Part shown: piece after piece, positions 24,317 to 37,715 of the stretch
Numbering within the stretch: position 1 is the stretch's first letter
Layout: every line of letters begins with the position of its first letter
Source: Anaeramoeba flamelloides
Taxonomy: Eukaryota > Metamonada > Anaeramoebidae
NCBI GenBank assembly: GCA_027625915.1
Contig: JANTQA010000023.1
Location: forward strand, 682,001-746,000
Length of the DNA stretch: 64,000 nucleotides
Reading direction: 5' to 3'
Notes under the pieces: generated by a model
The model's input: only the letters and a program-made list of their open reading frames with translations
What the model was told of the DNA's origin: nothing
The model's database searches: none
Made by a program: the position numbers and the translations under genes

Positions 24317-25209
24317 GAAATTTGGCAAAAAATAAATCATTATTTTCTTTTAGAACTAGAATTACAAACTTAAATAGAAATTAAAATACTTAAAAAAATA
24401 TTATTAAAATTATTGTGGTTTAAGATTTACGAAGATTTATAATCCTTAAAGATTGAAAAAAAGATTATCTTGTATAGTGGTAATAATACATTATGATAGT
24501 TTTTAGCTGAACATTCTTTTTGCAAGTGTTAATTAAGGACTCTCTGGATTGTATATCCTCTGGGGTGTGGAAATACACAGTTAAAAGATAAAAATTTTTC
24601 GTTAATTATTTGTTGAATGAAAATCAAAATACAGGATTTTCTGAGTTTTTTTTTTTTTAATACAAAGGAAAACAATTTTTTGATATAAAAGTTTGCGAAA
24701 TTATCTAACATTCAAAATCAAATTTGAAATCCATATTATTTACCTCTTGCTGATCTTTTTGAAGAGACTATGTTAAAGTTTATTTATAGCCTTACTTTTT
24801 CCTCAATAAGACTTGAATATAAAGTCAAAGGTCAACCAAAAAGACTATAAGATTTTCGAACTTTTTGAAGTTACTTTTGGAATTTTATACTGGAAAAAAG
24901 CTTTTTTAAATAAGAAAATTATTTAAAAAAAAACAAAATCTAAAAATTTTAAACATGATCTATAATCTTATCATTCTTTAAAACACAATAATTCATTTTA
25001 TAGAATTAAAATTATTACAACAAAGTAAAAAATACTGAAAATCCTCAAGCCAGTTTTTGTAAGATATTTTACCTCAAGACAGAAAAACATGAGAAAAATG
25101 CTATATGGGCTCGTTGAAAATGTTAAACCCAAAAACATTTTAGATCTGGTTTGATTTCAGGTAACTAAAATATAGAATTCCAAAGGCCTATAATGCTAAT
25201 TTCAAAATA

Positions 25210-25620
25210 AAATCGGTACATTTTTTTCTTCTTTTTCTACTATAAAATCTAATTTACTGCCCAATAATCTCACAAAGATAAGACCAATTTTGAATGTCAA
25301 ATTCCTTGATATTTTAAGTAAATTTCAAAACAGGAATTAATTAGTTCAAATTTTTTCATAATATTCTCAATAAAATTTGTGAAAGTTGTTGATTTTTCTC
25401 AAAATTTTTTCCATTTTTTGAGATTAAAAAAACTTATTTTATCCTTTCATTTTTAGAATTTCTATACTAATAATAGAACTTTAAGAAACCAATGTCATAT
25501 TTTCTTATGGTTAATTGAACGTTTCTTTGATTGGTTAATGTTTAGGTCAACTAGAACAAAAAGAAACATGCTTTATATTTTGAAACATTATCAAACTTTT
25601 CCAGACATGTTATTTTGATC
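25210..25620 (-). repeat. Dispersed repeat RepA, copy 4
   Basis: Read on the minus strand it shows tttcaaaatataaagc, gacctaaacattaacc, atgacattggtttcttaaag, ttacttaaaatatcaagg, tttgacattcaaaattgg, and a 3' end with gtagaaaaagaagaaaa. It is one of the better-preserved copies. Confidence 0.7.
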
Positions 25621-26669
25621 AAAGTAATCTATAGAAGAAGTCCCAATTTTTTTAATACTTTTTTCAATTGTATGTGAACCTCTTTCTCCAAATTGTTGTC
25701 AAAACCAAATGAAGTAAATTTTGTATGTCTGATTCCAAAAAGTTCAGAAACTTTTACAGAAAATTGTTTCAAAATTTCCAATTGCAAAAAAAATATAAAA
25801 AAGATAAATACAATTAAATTGAATCAAATTTTTATATCAAATTCCCATTTTTGTAATTATTAACTCTAATAAAACAACTCAAGAGGATAAATCTTTTTAA
25901 AGGTCAACCAATTTAACAAAGTTTCTTCTCATTTAAATGAATAGAGCGCTTTAATCAAAGCTTGTGTAAAAATCTTTGTAAAACGCAAAACAAATTAAAA
26001 ATAATATGATATTTCTTTGAATTTATCAGTAAAAAAAAAATATTTCCAAAATATACACCTGATCGACACACGGTCCATTTTGAGTGATTCTAACAAAAGG
26101 AAAAAATCTTTTCGGCAAAAGAAGAAGCAAAATTAATTCACTTTTTCACTTTTTCGAGTCTGTACTTTTAAAAAAAAGGGAAAAGTTCTTCTATTTGTTT
26201 TCCTTTTGGGCTGGATATTAATTCACATAGAACCACACTGGAAATTGGTGTTTTCCTATTGTTCTTTGGTTTAATCCTTTTTTATTAATTTTATTGAAAT
26301 ATTTGTTTTTAATGCGTAGCACCAAAGGAAAAGAAAACTGAAAAGAGAGAAAACAGAAGAGAGAGGAAATTTTATCTCATAATTTTCAAATCTCTGTAAA
26401 CAAATACAGTACTGAGTAGTTCCAATTTGTCTTGAGTTTTCTGATTGTCATCTGATTGTTCCAAAGAAAACGTAAGAAAATAATTCAATTTTTTTGCAAA
26501 TGTAGTAGCTGAATAATTTTTAGAAAATCTAAAGAACTATTTTCCAGTTTTAATTAAGGAAATTACTTTCAGTGTCTTCACCAACAAGAACTTGTTTATG
26601 CTTTTGAATTTCAAATGCTTCTAATATTTGTAAATCACTGTATAAACATTTTTTACAATTACTTTCTTT

Positions 26670-26829
26670 ATGTCATTACTTCCACGATTTAATTACACCT
26701 CGAATTGCAAAGGTGTTTTAAACTTTAGTGAAGGTGACTTTATCAGGCTTGATCAAAAAAGTAATTTATCTTCTGAGTGGATCTTTGGAACAAATTTAAC
26801 ATCAAAAAAAAGAGGAATATTCCCAAGTA
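26670..26829 (+). CDS. SH3-domain exon of an unresolved small or partial gene
   Basis: ATG at 26670 opens MSLLPRFNYTSNCKG, followed by VLNFSEGDFIRL, SEWIFGTN, and KRGIFPS. This is the ALYDY / ELxFxxGD / W / G-x-FPS pattern of an SH3 domain, about 53 residues. The open frame then meets GTAAAACAAC at 26830, a good intron donor, and turns into T-rich sequence. A possible continuation starts after TAACTCAG at 28477 (KLPGPSPFESDLFLF…, about 26 codons to a stop), which keeps phase. Other acceptors (e.g. near 27377) are also possible, so the end is undetermined. The putative intron would contain RepE and RepC copies, as long introns here do. It could be an adaptor fragment or pseudogene. SH3 domains bind proline-rich ligands. 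Confidence 0.5.
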
Positions 26830-27109
26830 AAACAACCCCTTTTCTCTTTTTCTCTTTTTGTTTTTTTTTTTGCTAAGCTTGTGTAAATAACAAGTATAGA
26901 TCAACAAAAAAAACAAAGCAAAAAAAACATAAAACAAAAAAACTCCAACAAACAAAAAAAAACTACAAATTCCTTCCAGTTTTGCAAACAACCCATCCAA
27001 ATTTTTGTCTTTTTCCAATTAAAATCAACAAAACAACTTAATTTACAATGAAAGTTTTATTCATTTCTTAAATGAACCTATTATACTGAAAAAAAAAAAG
27101 TAATGTTAT

Positions 27110-27250
27110 AGTCGTATGAGAAAACTAAGTAACAAAATTTTGAAAATTGTTTTACTCAAACTGTTGAAAACGAAAACCAAATAGTTTGGGTAACACTTTT
27201 TAGAACTTTAATTCCTCTCTTTTTTAAAAACAGCTGTCTCAAAACACTTT
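27110..27250 (+). repeat. Dispersed repeat RepE, copy 3
   Basis: The stretch from ttttactcaaactgttgaaaa through ttaattcctctcttttttaaaaacagctgtctcaaaac is the clearest copy of the family found in CAND1 intron 7 and CoADR intron 1. Confidence 0.6.
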
Positions 27251-27814
27251 CAATTTTTTTTTTCTCTTCCTTCGATTTTTTTAATTTGTAAAATTTTTTT
27301 ATGAGAACAAAAAAATTTCTAAACGAAAATAATCCTTGTTGTTTTGAATTTTTAAAATTTTTTTGTTTCATTATTAGAATTACAAACACACCATCTGGCT
27401 GTTTTCAGCTGGAGTTCACCAAAGAGCTCGTTTTTTCTTCTTTTTTTGTTTACTTTCTTTTTGAACAAAACATTTTTTGAAAAAGAACAAGCAATTTTTG
27501 TAGGTGTGTGTTTCATTAAATAAGTTAACTACAACCTTTTTAAAACTTTTTTCAACTTTTTAAAATTTGAAGACTTTCTTGTTTCTCGGATTCTCATAAA
27601 TTCAAACAAAGATAAAAAACTTTTCTATTCAATTTCCTTTTTCACAACAGAAACAAAGAAAGACTGTTTTTAGTTGACGTACAAAAAGACTTTGAAAAAA
27701 AGTTGATTTTAAAAATCTTATCGAAAGTGAATTTTTTTTTAGAAAGAAGAGAAAAACAAATCTAGAAAATGGAAACTAAACTAACCGTTCTGGAAAAAAA
27801 ATGTCAAATGAATA

Positions 27815-28205
27815 AAAATTGCAAAAAAGTAGTAAATGTTCTAATTTTTCAAATATTTTTCTAATGTCTTTTTTTGTTCATTTTAAAACAAAAACCAAGT
27901 CCAAAAATTAGATTGATTCTTGGAAATTAAAATGAAATCCAAAACATCACATTAAACCAAAATTTAAGTCTCTTCAATTTACCCAAATTTGAATTTTAAT
28001 TGAAAACATTAGTGAAAGTGAATTTTTTGGATTTTTTGATTGATATGCTTTTTTCCTTCATATGAAATTAGTCATTAAGATTTTAACAATAGATATTAAT
28101 CCAGTTTGAGGAAATTTCAATTTCATATGTCTTTATTTATCAGCGAAGAATAATTAAAAAAATTATTGAAAAATTTTCCTTTTCACTCTTTTCTTACAAT
28201 TAAAA
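27815..28205 (+). repeat. Dispersed repeat RepC, copy 2
   Basis: Same orientation and block order as copy 1 at 10735-11130, with about 390 bases alignable by eye and scattered substitutions and small indels. Confidence 0.7.
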
Positions 28206-28559
28206 TCAATTTGACAATTTTAACCCAGAATGGTAAAACTTTTTTTATAATTTAGTTAAATTTATCAGTAACGAATAACAAGATCAAAGATTTGGATGAT
28301 CTTACTTTTCTAAAATTTAGAATATTTCTTTTTTAGTCTGCTTAATCTACTCATTTCTTTGTGAACAAAACAAAATAATTTTGAATTGTGTTCATTTTTT
28401 GTCAAACCACCCAATAACAAAAAAAAAAAACAAAAACAAAAACAATAACTATATTTTCACAATTTGTAACTCAGAATTACCGGGTCCTTCTCCCTTTGAA
28501 TCAGATCTATTTCTTTTTGATGTATTTTTGTTTGAGTTTGATGAAAATTAATAAATTAT

Positions 28560-29260
28560 CGTTTGATTAATAAAAAAAAGTATTAATGGCATAGTCACTT
28601 ACCGTGAATTTACTCCATACTCAAGTAGCCTATCACCAACAATGATGTTGTGAAATTGTCCTCCTTTGATCGACAAAATTCAATAAACAAAAACAAAATT
28701 TTGAAAGAAGTACCTAATTGACAAAAAATTCGATACAAAAAAAAAAGTTTAAAAGTATTATCAATTCTAAAAAATCAAAATATAAAAAAAAAAAATTACA
28801 TAGGATCTCATACTTATGAGCTGAAAAAATTCAAATTAACAAATAAAAATTTCAAAAGAATCTCAATTACAAAAAATTCAATTTTCAAAAAAAAATTTAA
28901 TTATTTTATATTTATTATTTCCAAATGCTGAAATTTCTTCGATTTTAAAACAAATTGTTTTCTAAAAGTACACAATCAATTTAATTCAATTTAATCTGAT
29001 TTGTGGTTATTTTGTAACCCTGTATATTTGGCAGAGTAAGGATTTTGTTCCATTCTTTCGTAAATAATAACTTATTTGGGAATTGAAAAAAAAAAAAAAA
29101 AACCCATCGAAATCTCAAGAAGACCCAAAGAGAGAAACTTCGAAACTAACATAATACAGTTGTTTTCAAAATTATATATTCTAACCATTCAAATTGGAAA
29201 TTAAGTGTAGCTCTTTAGGCAGTTTTTTCTGAAAATATACTCATTTTCCATTGTATTATT
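28560..29260 (-). repeat. Dispersed repeat RepD, copy 2
   Basis: Inverted relative to copy 1 at 6200-6800, with the same order of blocks on the minus strand from ttccaatttgaatggtta to gagtatggagtaaattcac. Confidence 0.7.
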
Positions 29261-30723
29261 TTTCGAGATCGATCGTACATTACATTTTGATTGATTTTTA
29301 ATTGGTATTACACACTGATAAAAATTTCCAAAAAGTTTTTAATCTATTTCAAAAAAAAAATTTTCACCACAATTACTTGACCCTTAATTAATTATTATCC
29401 AACTTTTGAAAAAAAAAAAAAGAGTAAATTCATAGAATTAAAAATGTTACTTTTTTTAAAACCTTCTGTAGTATTGTACTCTTTCAAAAGAATTAAGTGC
29501 ATCTTAATTAACATTTGCAAGCTAATATTTGAATACATTTACTTTTATCTAATTCACTAAAACATAATCAACTAAGTTATTACTTTCATTTTCCGATTAA
29601 TAAATGAAATTTTTTTTTTTTCAATTTCCCAACTAATTGTTTGATACTTAACAATTTGGAGAATTAATCACAAGATCTTCTGAAATACAGTTAGTTTCAT
29701 TGGTTATTATTAAACCAATAAATTTTGTTACTTGTAAAACCTAACAATTAAAACAATAAGGTACATTAAAAAAAAAAGGTTGTTATTTAATTTTGATATG
29801 AAAAAAATAAATTTTCATTATTTCAAAGTAAAATTTGAAGTGGTTTCTCAGAGAATTATTAAGCCATTTCGGGTTCTGAAAATTTATTTTTTTCAGATCA
29901 TGAAAAAATTCTTGAATATTAGCTTATTTAAGAATTTTTTTTTTTCATAATAAGCTTTCTTGTCCTTCATATTCTTAGATTGAAAAATCTATATCAGCTT
30001 CAAAATTTGATTCATTAAAAATTTATGGTAGCCTTCGAAAAGCTGTATTATCTAAATAACACTTGATTGATTAATAGATTAGTTCAACAAAATTTTCAAT
30101 AGATATAAAAATAAAAGCAAAATAATTTCCAATAACAAATCCAAATTGGAAAATAAAAAAAAATACTTTTAAAAAATATTTTTTTTTTGTCTTCACTTTA
30201 TTTTCTTTATTAACAATTTTTTAAGATTAAAATTATTGGATAATATTCTTGAATTTTCATTTAGATTCTTGAATAACATTTCTACAAAATCTGTAGCACA
30301 AAATAATTTCTTCAAGAAATGAAAATTTTCAAAAGATGAATTGCAAATCTTTCTAATTTAAAAAAAGTCATTTTCGAAAAGTTTTAAAAAAGTTTTATAA
30401 ACACTCGCCACCAAATTATTTTAACAAAGTTGCAAAACCTTTATATAAAACCCTTTTTTTAAAACTTCATGTTTTTACTTTTTAATATCGCCTTTTTACC
30501 GACCCCTTTATCTACATTTTTCAAAAACTTCTGATTTCCACTATTTATAAACTTCAAACAACAATAAAAAAAAATATTTCAAAAAATATCAAAATATTTA
30601 TTTTTATATTTTTACTCATAAACAATATTTTTAACCAAATATCGAAAAAACCAAAAAAAAACAAAAAAAGAAAAATATACGTATGAAATTCCAAAAACAT
30701 CATTAATTGGTAATAATTCCACA

Positions 30724-31639
30724 ATGATCAAAAGAAGAAAAAGATCAGTTCATGATAGATCCTTTCGAACAAATTCTGTACGCTTGAGTGTGCAGTTCAC
30801 AAGGCTAATTTTACATAACGAACAAAAAAAATATGAACAAAAAACTGGGAATGAAACTGAAGATCAAAGCTTTGAAGAGATAAATATCCCGGAACAGATC
30901 ATTCCTGTCCAAAGACTGAGCACCCCGTTATCTTTACCATCTTTACCATTATATCTTGATGGTCAAGCAAAAATTTGTTCCAAGAACAACAAAAAATGGG
31001 ATGACAGATGGATTATGCTATTTGGTTCAAATATATATATTTGGAAAAACCAAAGACAATTTACTGGCTTAGGTTCGGCCATCAGTTCTTTAAGCTTTCG
31101 TTCAGTAAAAAGTGTATCCATTGTTGAAGACGAAACGAATAGAAAAAGATCGTTTGGACAAAAATCACCAAAAGTATCAAAATCAACACAACAAACAAAG
31201 AAAAAATTTTCCAAATTGTGTTTACAATTTTCAAAGAACAAAGTTTTCTTCCAATTTAATACAATTGAAGAATTGGATCAATGGTTTAATTCCTTTCAAA
31301 TGACCATGATTTTTTTAAAATTAGGGGCAGTTAGCCCAGCTGATTACAATTATAATTTTATTAAGCCCTGTTTTAAATATTTGGATTTTTCAAAAAATTA
31401 TTTTCAAAAAGAATTGGAATTTATGATCAAGATTTTATCGAATAATAAAGAACCAATAACTAAGAAAAAAAAATATAGAATAAAAAGAAAAAATTCAATT
31501 TTTGTTTTTGATCGAATACCAACTATTGAAAAGCAATTAGAAAATGTTAATAAAAATCAAAATAATAACAACACCACAACAGTAACATCAACAAATACAA
31601 CCACGAATAATAATAATGATAATAATAATACAAATAATC

Positions 31640-31713
<74 letters not shown>

Positions 31714-33279
31714 TCTAACAACAACAATACCAATATTAACAATAATGAAAAAAACAACAACCAAAATAAAGAGAATCAAAAAGAAAATATAATTAAAATT
31801 TCTTTAGATAATCATCAAATTTTTGATGAAAAAAATCTTTCAAAATTCACAATAGCATTATTAAAGGAAAAAATATCTTTATTTAGAGGGTGTATAGAAT
31901 CAATTAATCAATGGTTAAATTTCTTGCTGTTAAAATTATGTTATAAATATCAATTAACTGAAGACAATCGAACAAAGATGTTAGTTATTAAGGAATTCAA
32001 ATCACAGATTGAAAACGAATTAAGTTTGAAAAAATGGGATTTAATTACAATTATTGAGGCCAAGCAAGATGAATGGTGGATTGGAGAAAACAAGGAGCAA
32101 GAGATAATGGGATTTTTCCCACCAAATTACGGAGTCATTTTAGATTTTGGAAGTTATGAAATATTACAAAATGACAACAAAGAAGAACAAAAAAAACAAA
32201 TTTTGGAAGAGGTATGCTTTAATAATTATTTGAATAACACGTTAACAATGTTAGATTTCAAAAATTCAAGTTATTTATACAAGCAATTACTGAAAAAAAA
32301 ATCCAAATGGAAACAACGATATTGCCAAATCATTCAAGATTCATTTATTTATTCAACCCATCACGAATCCACCCAACCAAAAATCCAAATAGAATTAAAG
32401 CAAATCGAAAGGATATTTAACGCATCAATGAAATTAAATAAAGAATATTGCTTTGAAATTAAAAATAATGTTAGAGAATTAGTTTTAAATACTAGCGATG
32501 CAATGCTATTTAATAAGTGGATTGAATTTTTCCAATTGGGTTTAAATATCATAAATATTGAAAAGCCAATACCGTTTTCCAAAACCGAAGAACAGAAATT
32601 AAAGATCAATTCAATTTTAGATTGGCTGAATAAACTCTTAAATACATTGGAATCCAATTTTGTTGAAAAGCTTTTAATTGGGAAAAAGCAAATAAACAAA
32701 AACCAAGAATTCTTTTCAATAAATTTGATTGGGCTGAAAGGCTCGAGAAAATTAAAAGATTATGAAATTACATTTAATTACTCTCCCTATTATTTATTTA
32801 AACAAAAATATTTGATAGAATTAATTACAATTGAAAGACTTAAAAATTATAAAAAAGTGCTGTTAAGTAAATTGGCTAGACTACATTTCCCAACTCTAAC
32901 AGATTCTGAAGTTGCCATTTCCATTCAGAAACAAGTTTCAACCATTTCGAAAGAAGAATTAAGCTTTGAAGAAAATCAATGGTTTATATTAATTAATGAA
33001 GTTGATGAAAATTATTTGCAAGTGGAAAGCAACAAAGAAATAGGCTTAGCTTTAAGAAATAAATTACAAATTATAGATTTGCCAAAAATTGAAGAAATTT
33101 TTACAAATATGAAAGTAAAGAATACAAATGACCAGACTCACAACAACACCACTACCACCAACAACAATAGTAACAATGATGATTTATTAAATAAAACTAA
33201 TCTATTATTTAATGAATCAAAATATGGAAACCAAAATAATTCTAAATCTAATAATAATAATAATAATAACTTTGAAGAA

Positions 33280-33319
<40 letters not shown>

Positions 33320-36300
33320 GACAAAATAAAGAAGAAATTTTAATCAAATCAATACAAGAACAATCAATTTTATTATATCAAGAATTAGAACTTGAAGAAA
33401 AAAAGGGAAACTTTTTCCCAGTCAAAAAATCAGGATTTTTAAAAATTTTCAAAAACAATAAATTTCAAAAAAGATATTTCCGAATGAAATCTTGGTACTT
33501 AGGAATTTATGAAAATAAAAATACAATACAACCAATTGATACAATAGACTTTAGATTAGTGCTATTCTATGATTTTGAAAAATTAGTAAACAACCCAAAT
33601 AATAACCAATTTAAAATCGGTATTAAAGGCGGCTTAACTCAAACGTTTATTGCAGAAAATGAAAATCAGGTAATTGAATGGTTTGCTATTTTTAACACCT
33701 GTAAATTATTTATTGAATTATCAAAGCCTACTTTTATAAAAAAGAATTTTAAAGAATTAAATAAAAAATTTTTTAATTTATTAAATTGGATTAATAAACA
33801 ATTATTATTAGTGACTAATAAATTACAAAAATTGAACAGCAGAAATGAAAATGAAAATGGAAATGAATTTATACTTGATTCGATAAAATTAAGAAAAATT
33901 AAACAAATCAAAAAGGAATTATCCTTTTTAAAAACTTGGAAAAAAAAGTTTTTGAGTAGATTAGCCAGAATCAATATCAAAAATAATAAAGATCACAGAA
34001 TGAGGGCATTATGCTTGAAATCTGGCAAAATCGAAAATACTGAGATACAATTCCAGAAGGGCGACTGGTTAATTGTATTACAAAAACCCATTGGCGGATT
34101 TTTAAAAGCAGAATATAAGAAAAAAATTGGAATGATCAATTCGGAATTTGTTGAAATTATCCAGCCTTGTTCACCAGAAATTATTTCCAACACCTCATCT
34201 TCCAACACCACAAATTTTTCTTCTTCTACCAATAATAATAATAATAATACTAATAATAACAACAATAATAATAATAATATTAATAATAATCATAAAACCA
34301 ACAATTTTGAAGATTATAATGAAATTAATCAAAATAATAGAGAAAATTATAGATTTATTAAAAAATATTTAATGAATTTACATGAAAAGTTAGCCAATAA
34401 AAAAAAAATTAATGATAAAATCAATTTAGAAAAATTTTTAAAAAAATTTGAATTAGAAAAAAACCAAAAAAATAAATGCTTAAATCCATTAGAAAATTAT
34501 TTCAAAAAAAAACAATTTAACACAAAATTAACAAATGAAAATTTAAATCAATCATTACCATTTTTTTATTCAAGTAAAGTTAAGAAAGAAATTAAAACTG
34601 GTATTAATAAATGGAAACAAAAAACCATTATAATTTTTGATTGGTTTTTATTAATTTTTAATAAAAACACTTGTGAAAAGATCTTAAATTTACAGAATTT
34701 AAATTCCATTGAAAAATGTAATGATTTGATTGAATTTGATCATTCTTTCATATTATACATTAATAATGAAGAAATTAGATTTATTGTTGAAAATAACCGT
34801 TTATTAGAAAAATGGTTAACAACATTATATTTAATCAAAATTTTAAGAGATATTTTTTTACCTTTTGAAAAACAAAAAAACTTTAAAAAAAAATATTTAT
34901 TATTATTAGAATGGATTGAAATTAAAATCATAAATAAACAAATTATATTGGATAAAATTAATTTAATGCAAAGCAATATTAAAAAAATTAATGAAAAAGT
35001 TGATGGAATTACTTCAATATTAAAAATGCTACAATCTTGGAAATTTATTATTTTATCTAGATTTTGTAAATATAATTTAATTTTGACAATTTTTAAAAAA
35101 AATAAAAACAACAACAACAATAATAATAATGATAATAACAACACGGGATTTGATAATAATGATGAATTCGATGAAGATAATTATGATGAAGATGAAATTA
35201 TTAATGAGATTTATAATGAATTATTAAATAATAACCAAATCAAATCGGAATTTATTTTTTATCCAGAAAATGAAATAACAAAAATTAATAATAATATTGA
35301 AACTAATTTTAAAAATTATCAATTTTATGAATTAATTCAAAAAAATTCCAAAATATTAACTATCAAGGACGATAATGGGAATTTAAAAAACATATATTCC
35401 AATAAAATTGAAATAATTAAACCAGAAATAATCAATTTAGAAATTGAATTTCCCATTTTATTAAAAAAAAAGAATGTTGATTTTATTAATAGCAACAATA
35501 ATAATAACAATTCAAATCCAAATACTGAGACTGGCAATGAAAATTTTTTTAAAGGGTTTCTCACCGAAGAAGAATTGGAAAAAGAAATCCAAATTAAAAA
35601 GCAATCCAGAAAATTTTCAGAAAATACTAATCATAACAATAAGAATAGTAAAATGTATCGAAATAATGAACAAGATTTATTATTTTATTCATTTTTTTAT
35701 CTAAACAATTTGGAAAGAAAAAAATCAATATTTTTAGCACAGAATTGTTTAAATAGATGGCTCAAGGAAATAAATTCTTTATTATATTTTCCCATTGATT
35801 TTTCAGGTAGTTTATATAGCACAACAAAAATTAGTCATAAATCCATCAGTTGGTATGCCAAATTGAAAAGTTGGATTTTATTTTTATATAATTCTAGCGA
35901 ATCCGATCAACCCACAAAGGTACTTGATCTAAGAACGCTGAAGAATATTAATAAAATCGAAAATAATAAAGAAAACAAAATAATCATGAAATTTAAAGAC
36001 GGGCTAGTTGAAAAATTTACAACAAAGAATAAAGATCAATTAGTTGAATGGATCAAAAATTTTAATATTTTATTAAATTTTTTGACCTTATTTGAAAATA
36101 ATAAAGATAATCATTTAAATTTAATCAAATGCCAAACCTTATTTGAATGGTTAATTACGAGAATTAACATTTTGGAAAATAAAAAAGATACACATATCAA
36201 TTTATTTGAATTGTACATTGGATATGATGATCAAAATGAACAAAGTGAAATCAAAAAAATTATTAATTTAGTAAATAAGCAATTGAATCATTTAAACATT

Positions 36301-37656
36301 TGGAAAAAAAGAATAATAAATAAAATATCCAAAATACAATATATATTAAATCAAGAAAATAATTTTAATTTGCTAGCCTTGAGTCATACTGATAATAATA
36401 CTAATAATAAAGATAATAATAATAATAATAACAATAACGACAATGAGGAGAAGATTGAAAATTATAAATTATTAAAATATAAAAAATATGAATGGATTTT
36501 TGTTAAACAATTGAATCCAATTTTCCAAAATAATGAAACATATAAAAATATTAAAAAATACTTTTTAGGAATATTAAATTCAAACGAAGGCCTAGTATTA
36601 AAATCGAATGTAAATTTTATACCCAAGGATTTGCCCATCGAGAATTATCAATTTGATTTTAATAAATTGATAACTACTATCTCTAGTCAAATTCAAGTCG
36701 AAAAAACAAAAGAAGTTTATTCAAAAATTGAAGACTCGGAATTAAATAGTATCACCCCCAAACGCAAAAAATCCAAATCCATAACGCAATTAAAAGAAGA
36801 AAAAATTAGAGAAAAAATGCAATTAAAAAAGATGATTCAAGAACACATGGAATTAAATAAATTAGCCATTTTTTCAATTCCAGTTTATAAAAAGGGATAT
36901 TTATTTGCTTACAAATATGGAAGAGTAACGTCTAAATGGCAAAAGCGATATTATATCTTGGATCGATCCAAATTGAAAATTTATAATAACCAAAATGAAA
37001 TCGAAAGCATCAAAATAATTCATTTGAACAAAAATTTTGAAATTAATGTAATTACGAAAGAAGAATTGATACCTACGACGAGCAATTCCATAAAAAATAA
37101 CTCATTAAAATATAACATCTTTGTATTAATTAATAATGAAACAAAAATATTGTTTTCGTGTAAAAATACCTCAACGAAAATGTCTTGGATCAATCAATTT
37201 GAAACTTTAAAAAATTATTTGACTATCCAACGCCTGCCAATAAAAAATAATTTTAACATCCAATTAAGAGAGAGGCAATTCCATTTATCCAAAAATAATT
37301 TGGAAGAAAAAATTATTACTTTGAAAAATCAAATGAAAGCTTTGACTTCAATGTATCAGTTATATTATCAGAACCCTAATAAAAAAATGGAAGAAATTAA
37401 TTCCATTGAAATTGAAATTGAAGAAAATAAACTTAAAATTCAAGAATTGGAAAAATTCCAATATAAAATTTTAAAACATTTATTGCGATTTAAATTAAAT
37501 AATTTAAATATCAATAATTACAAAAACCATTGGGGATATATGATCAAAAATATTAAGGATAATATTCAAAAAATTGAAATCAATAAAAATGAATGGATCG
37601 AAATTATTTCTGAAAATAATAATAATAATAATAATCACCCGAATAAAAATAGCAGC

Positions 37657-37715
<59 letters not shown>

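Larger units (their letters stand above)
22080..26669. other. Gene-poor spacer upstream of the ankyrin gene
   Basis: About 4.6 kb, very A/T-rich. It contains RepA copy 3 (about 22590-22870), RepA copy 4 (about 25210-25620, inverted) and two (TA)n tracts. The portion 26040-26660 is slightly richer in G/C and could include 5' sequence of whatever gene owns the SH3 exon at 26670, but no exon could be defined. Confidence 0.65.
26830..30723. other. Gene-poor region between the SH3 exon and the RasGAP gene
   Basis: About 3.9 kb. It holds RepE copy 3 (about 27110-27250), RepC copy 2 (about 27815-28205) and RepD copy 2 (about 28560-29260, inverted relative to copy 1). Part of it may be intron of the SH3 gene. 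The last 300 bases, with an A-rich leader, form the upstream region of the RasGAP gene. No promoter motif could be identified with confidence. Confidence 0.65.

Noticed and set aside
24529-24711. 60-codon minus-strand open frame in locally G/C-richer DNA
   Set aside because: The C-terminal part (FPHPRGYTIQRVLN) looks unusual, but no domain, splice partner or repeat match was found.
31557-31779. Minus-strand poly-Leu and poly-Ile open frames
   Set aside because: These are mirror translations of AAT tracts coding polyasparagine. The same applies near 33138, 37635, 48783 and 49604.
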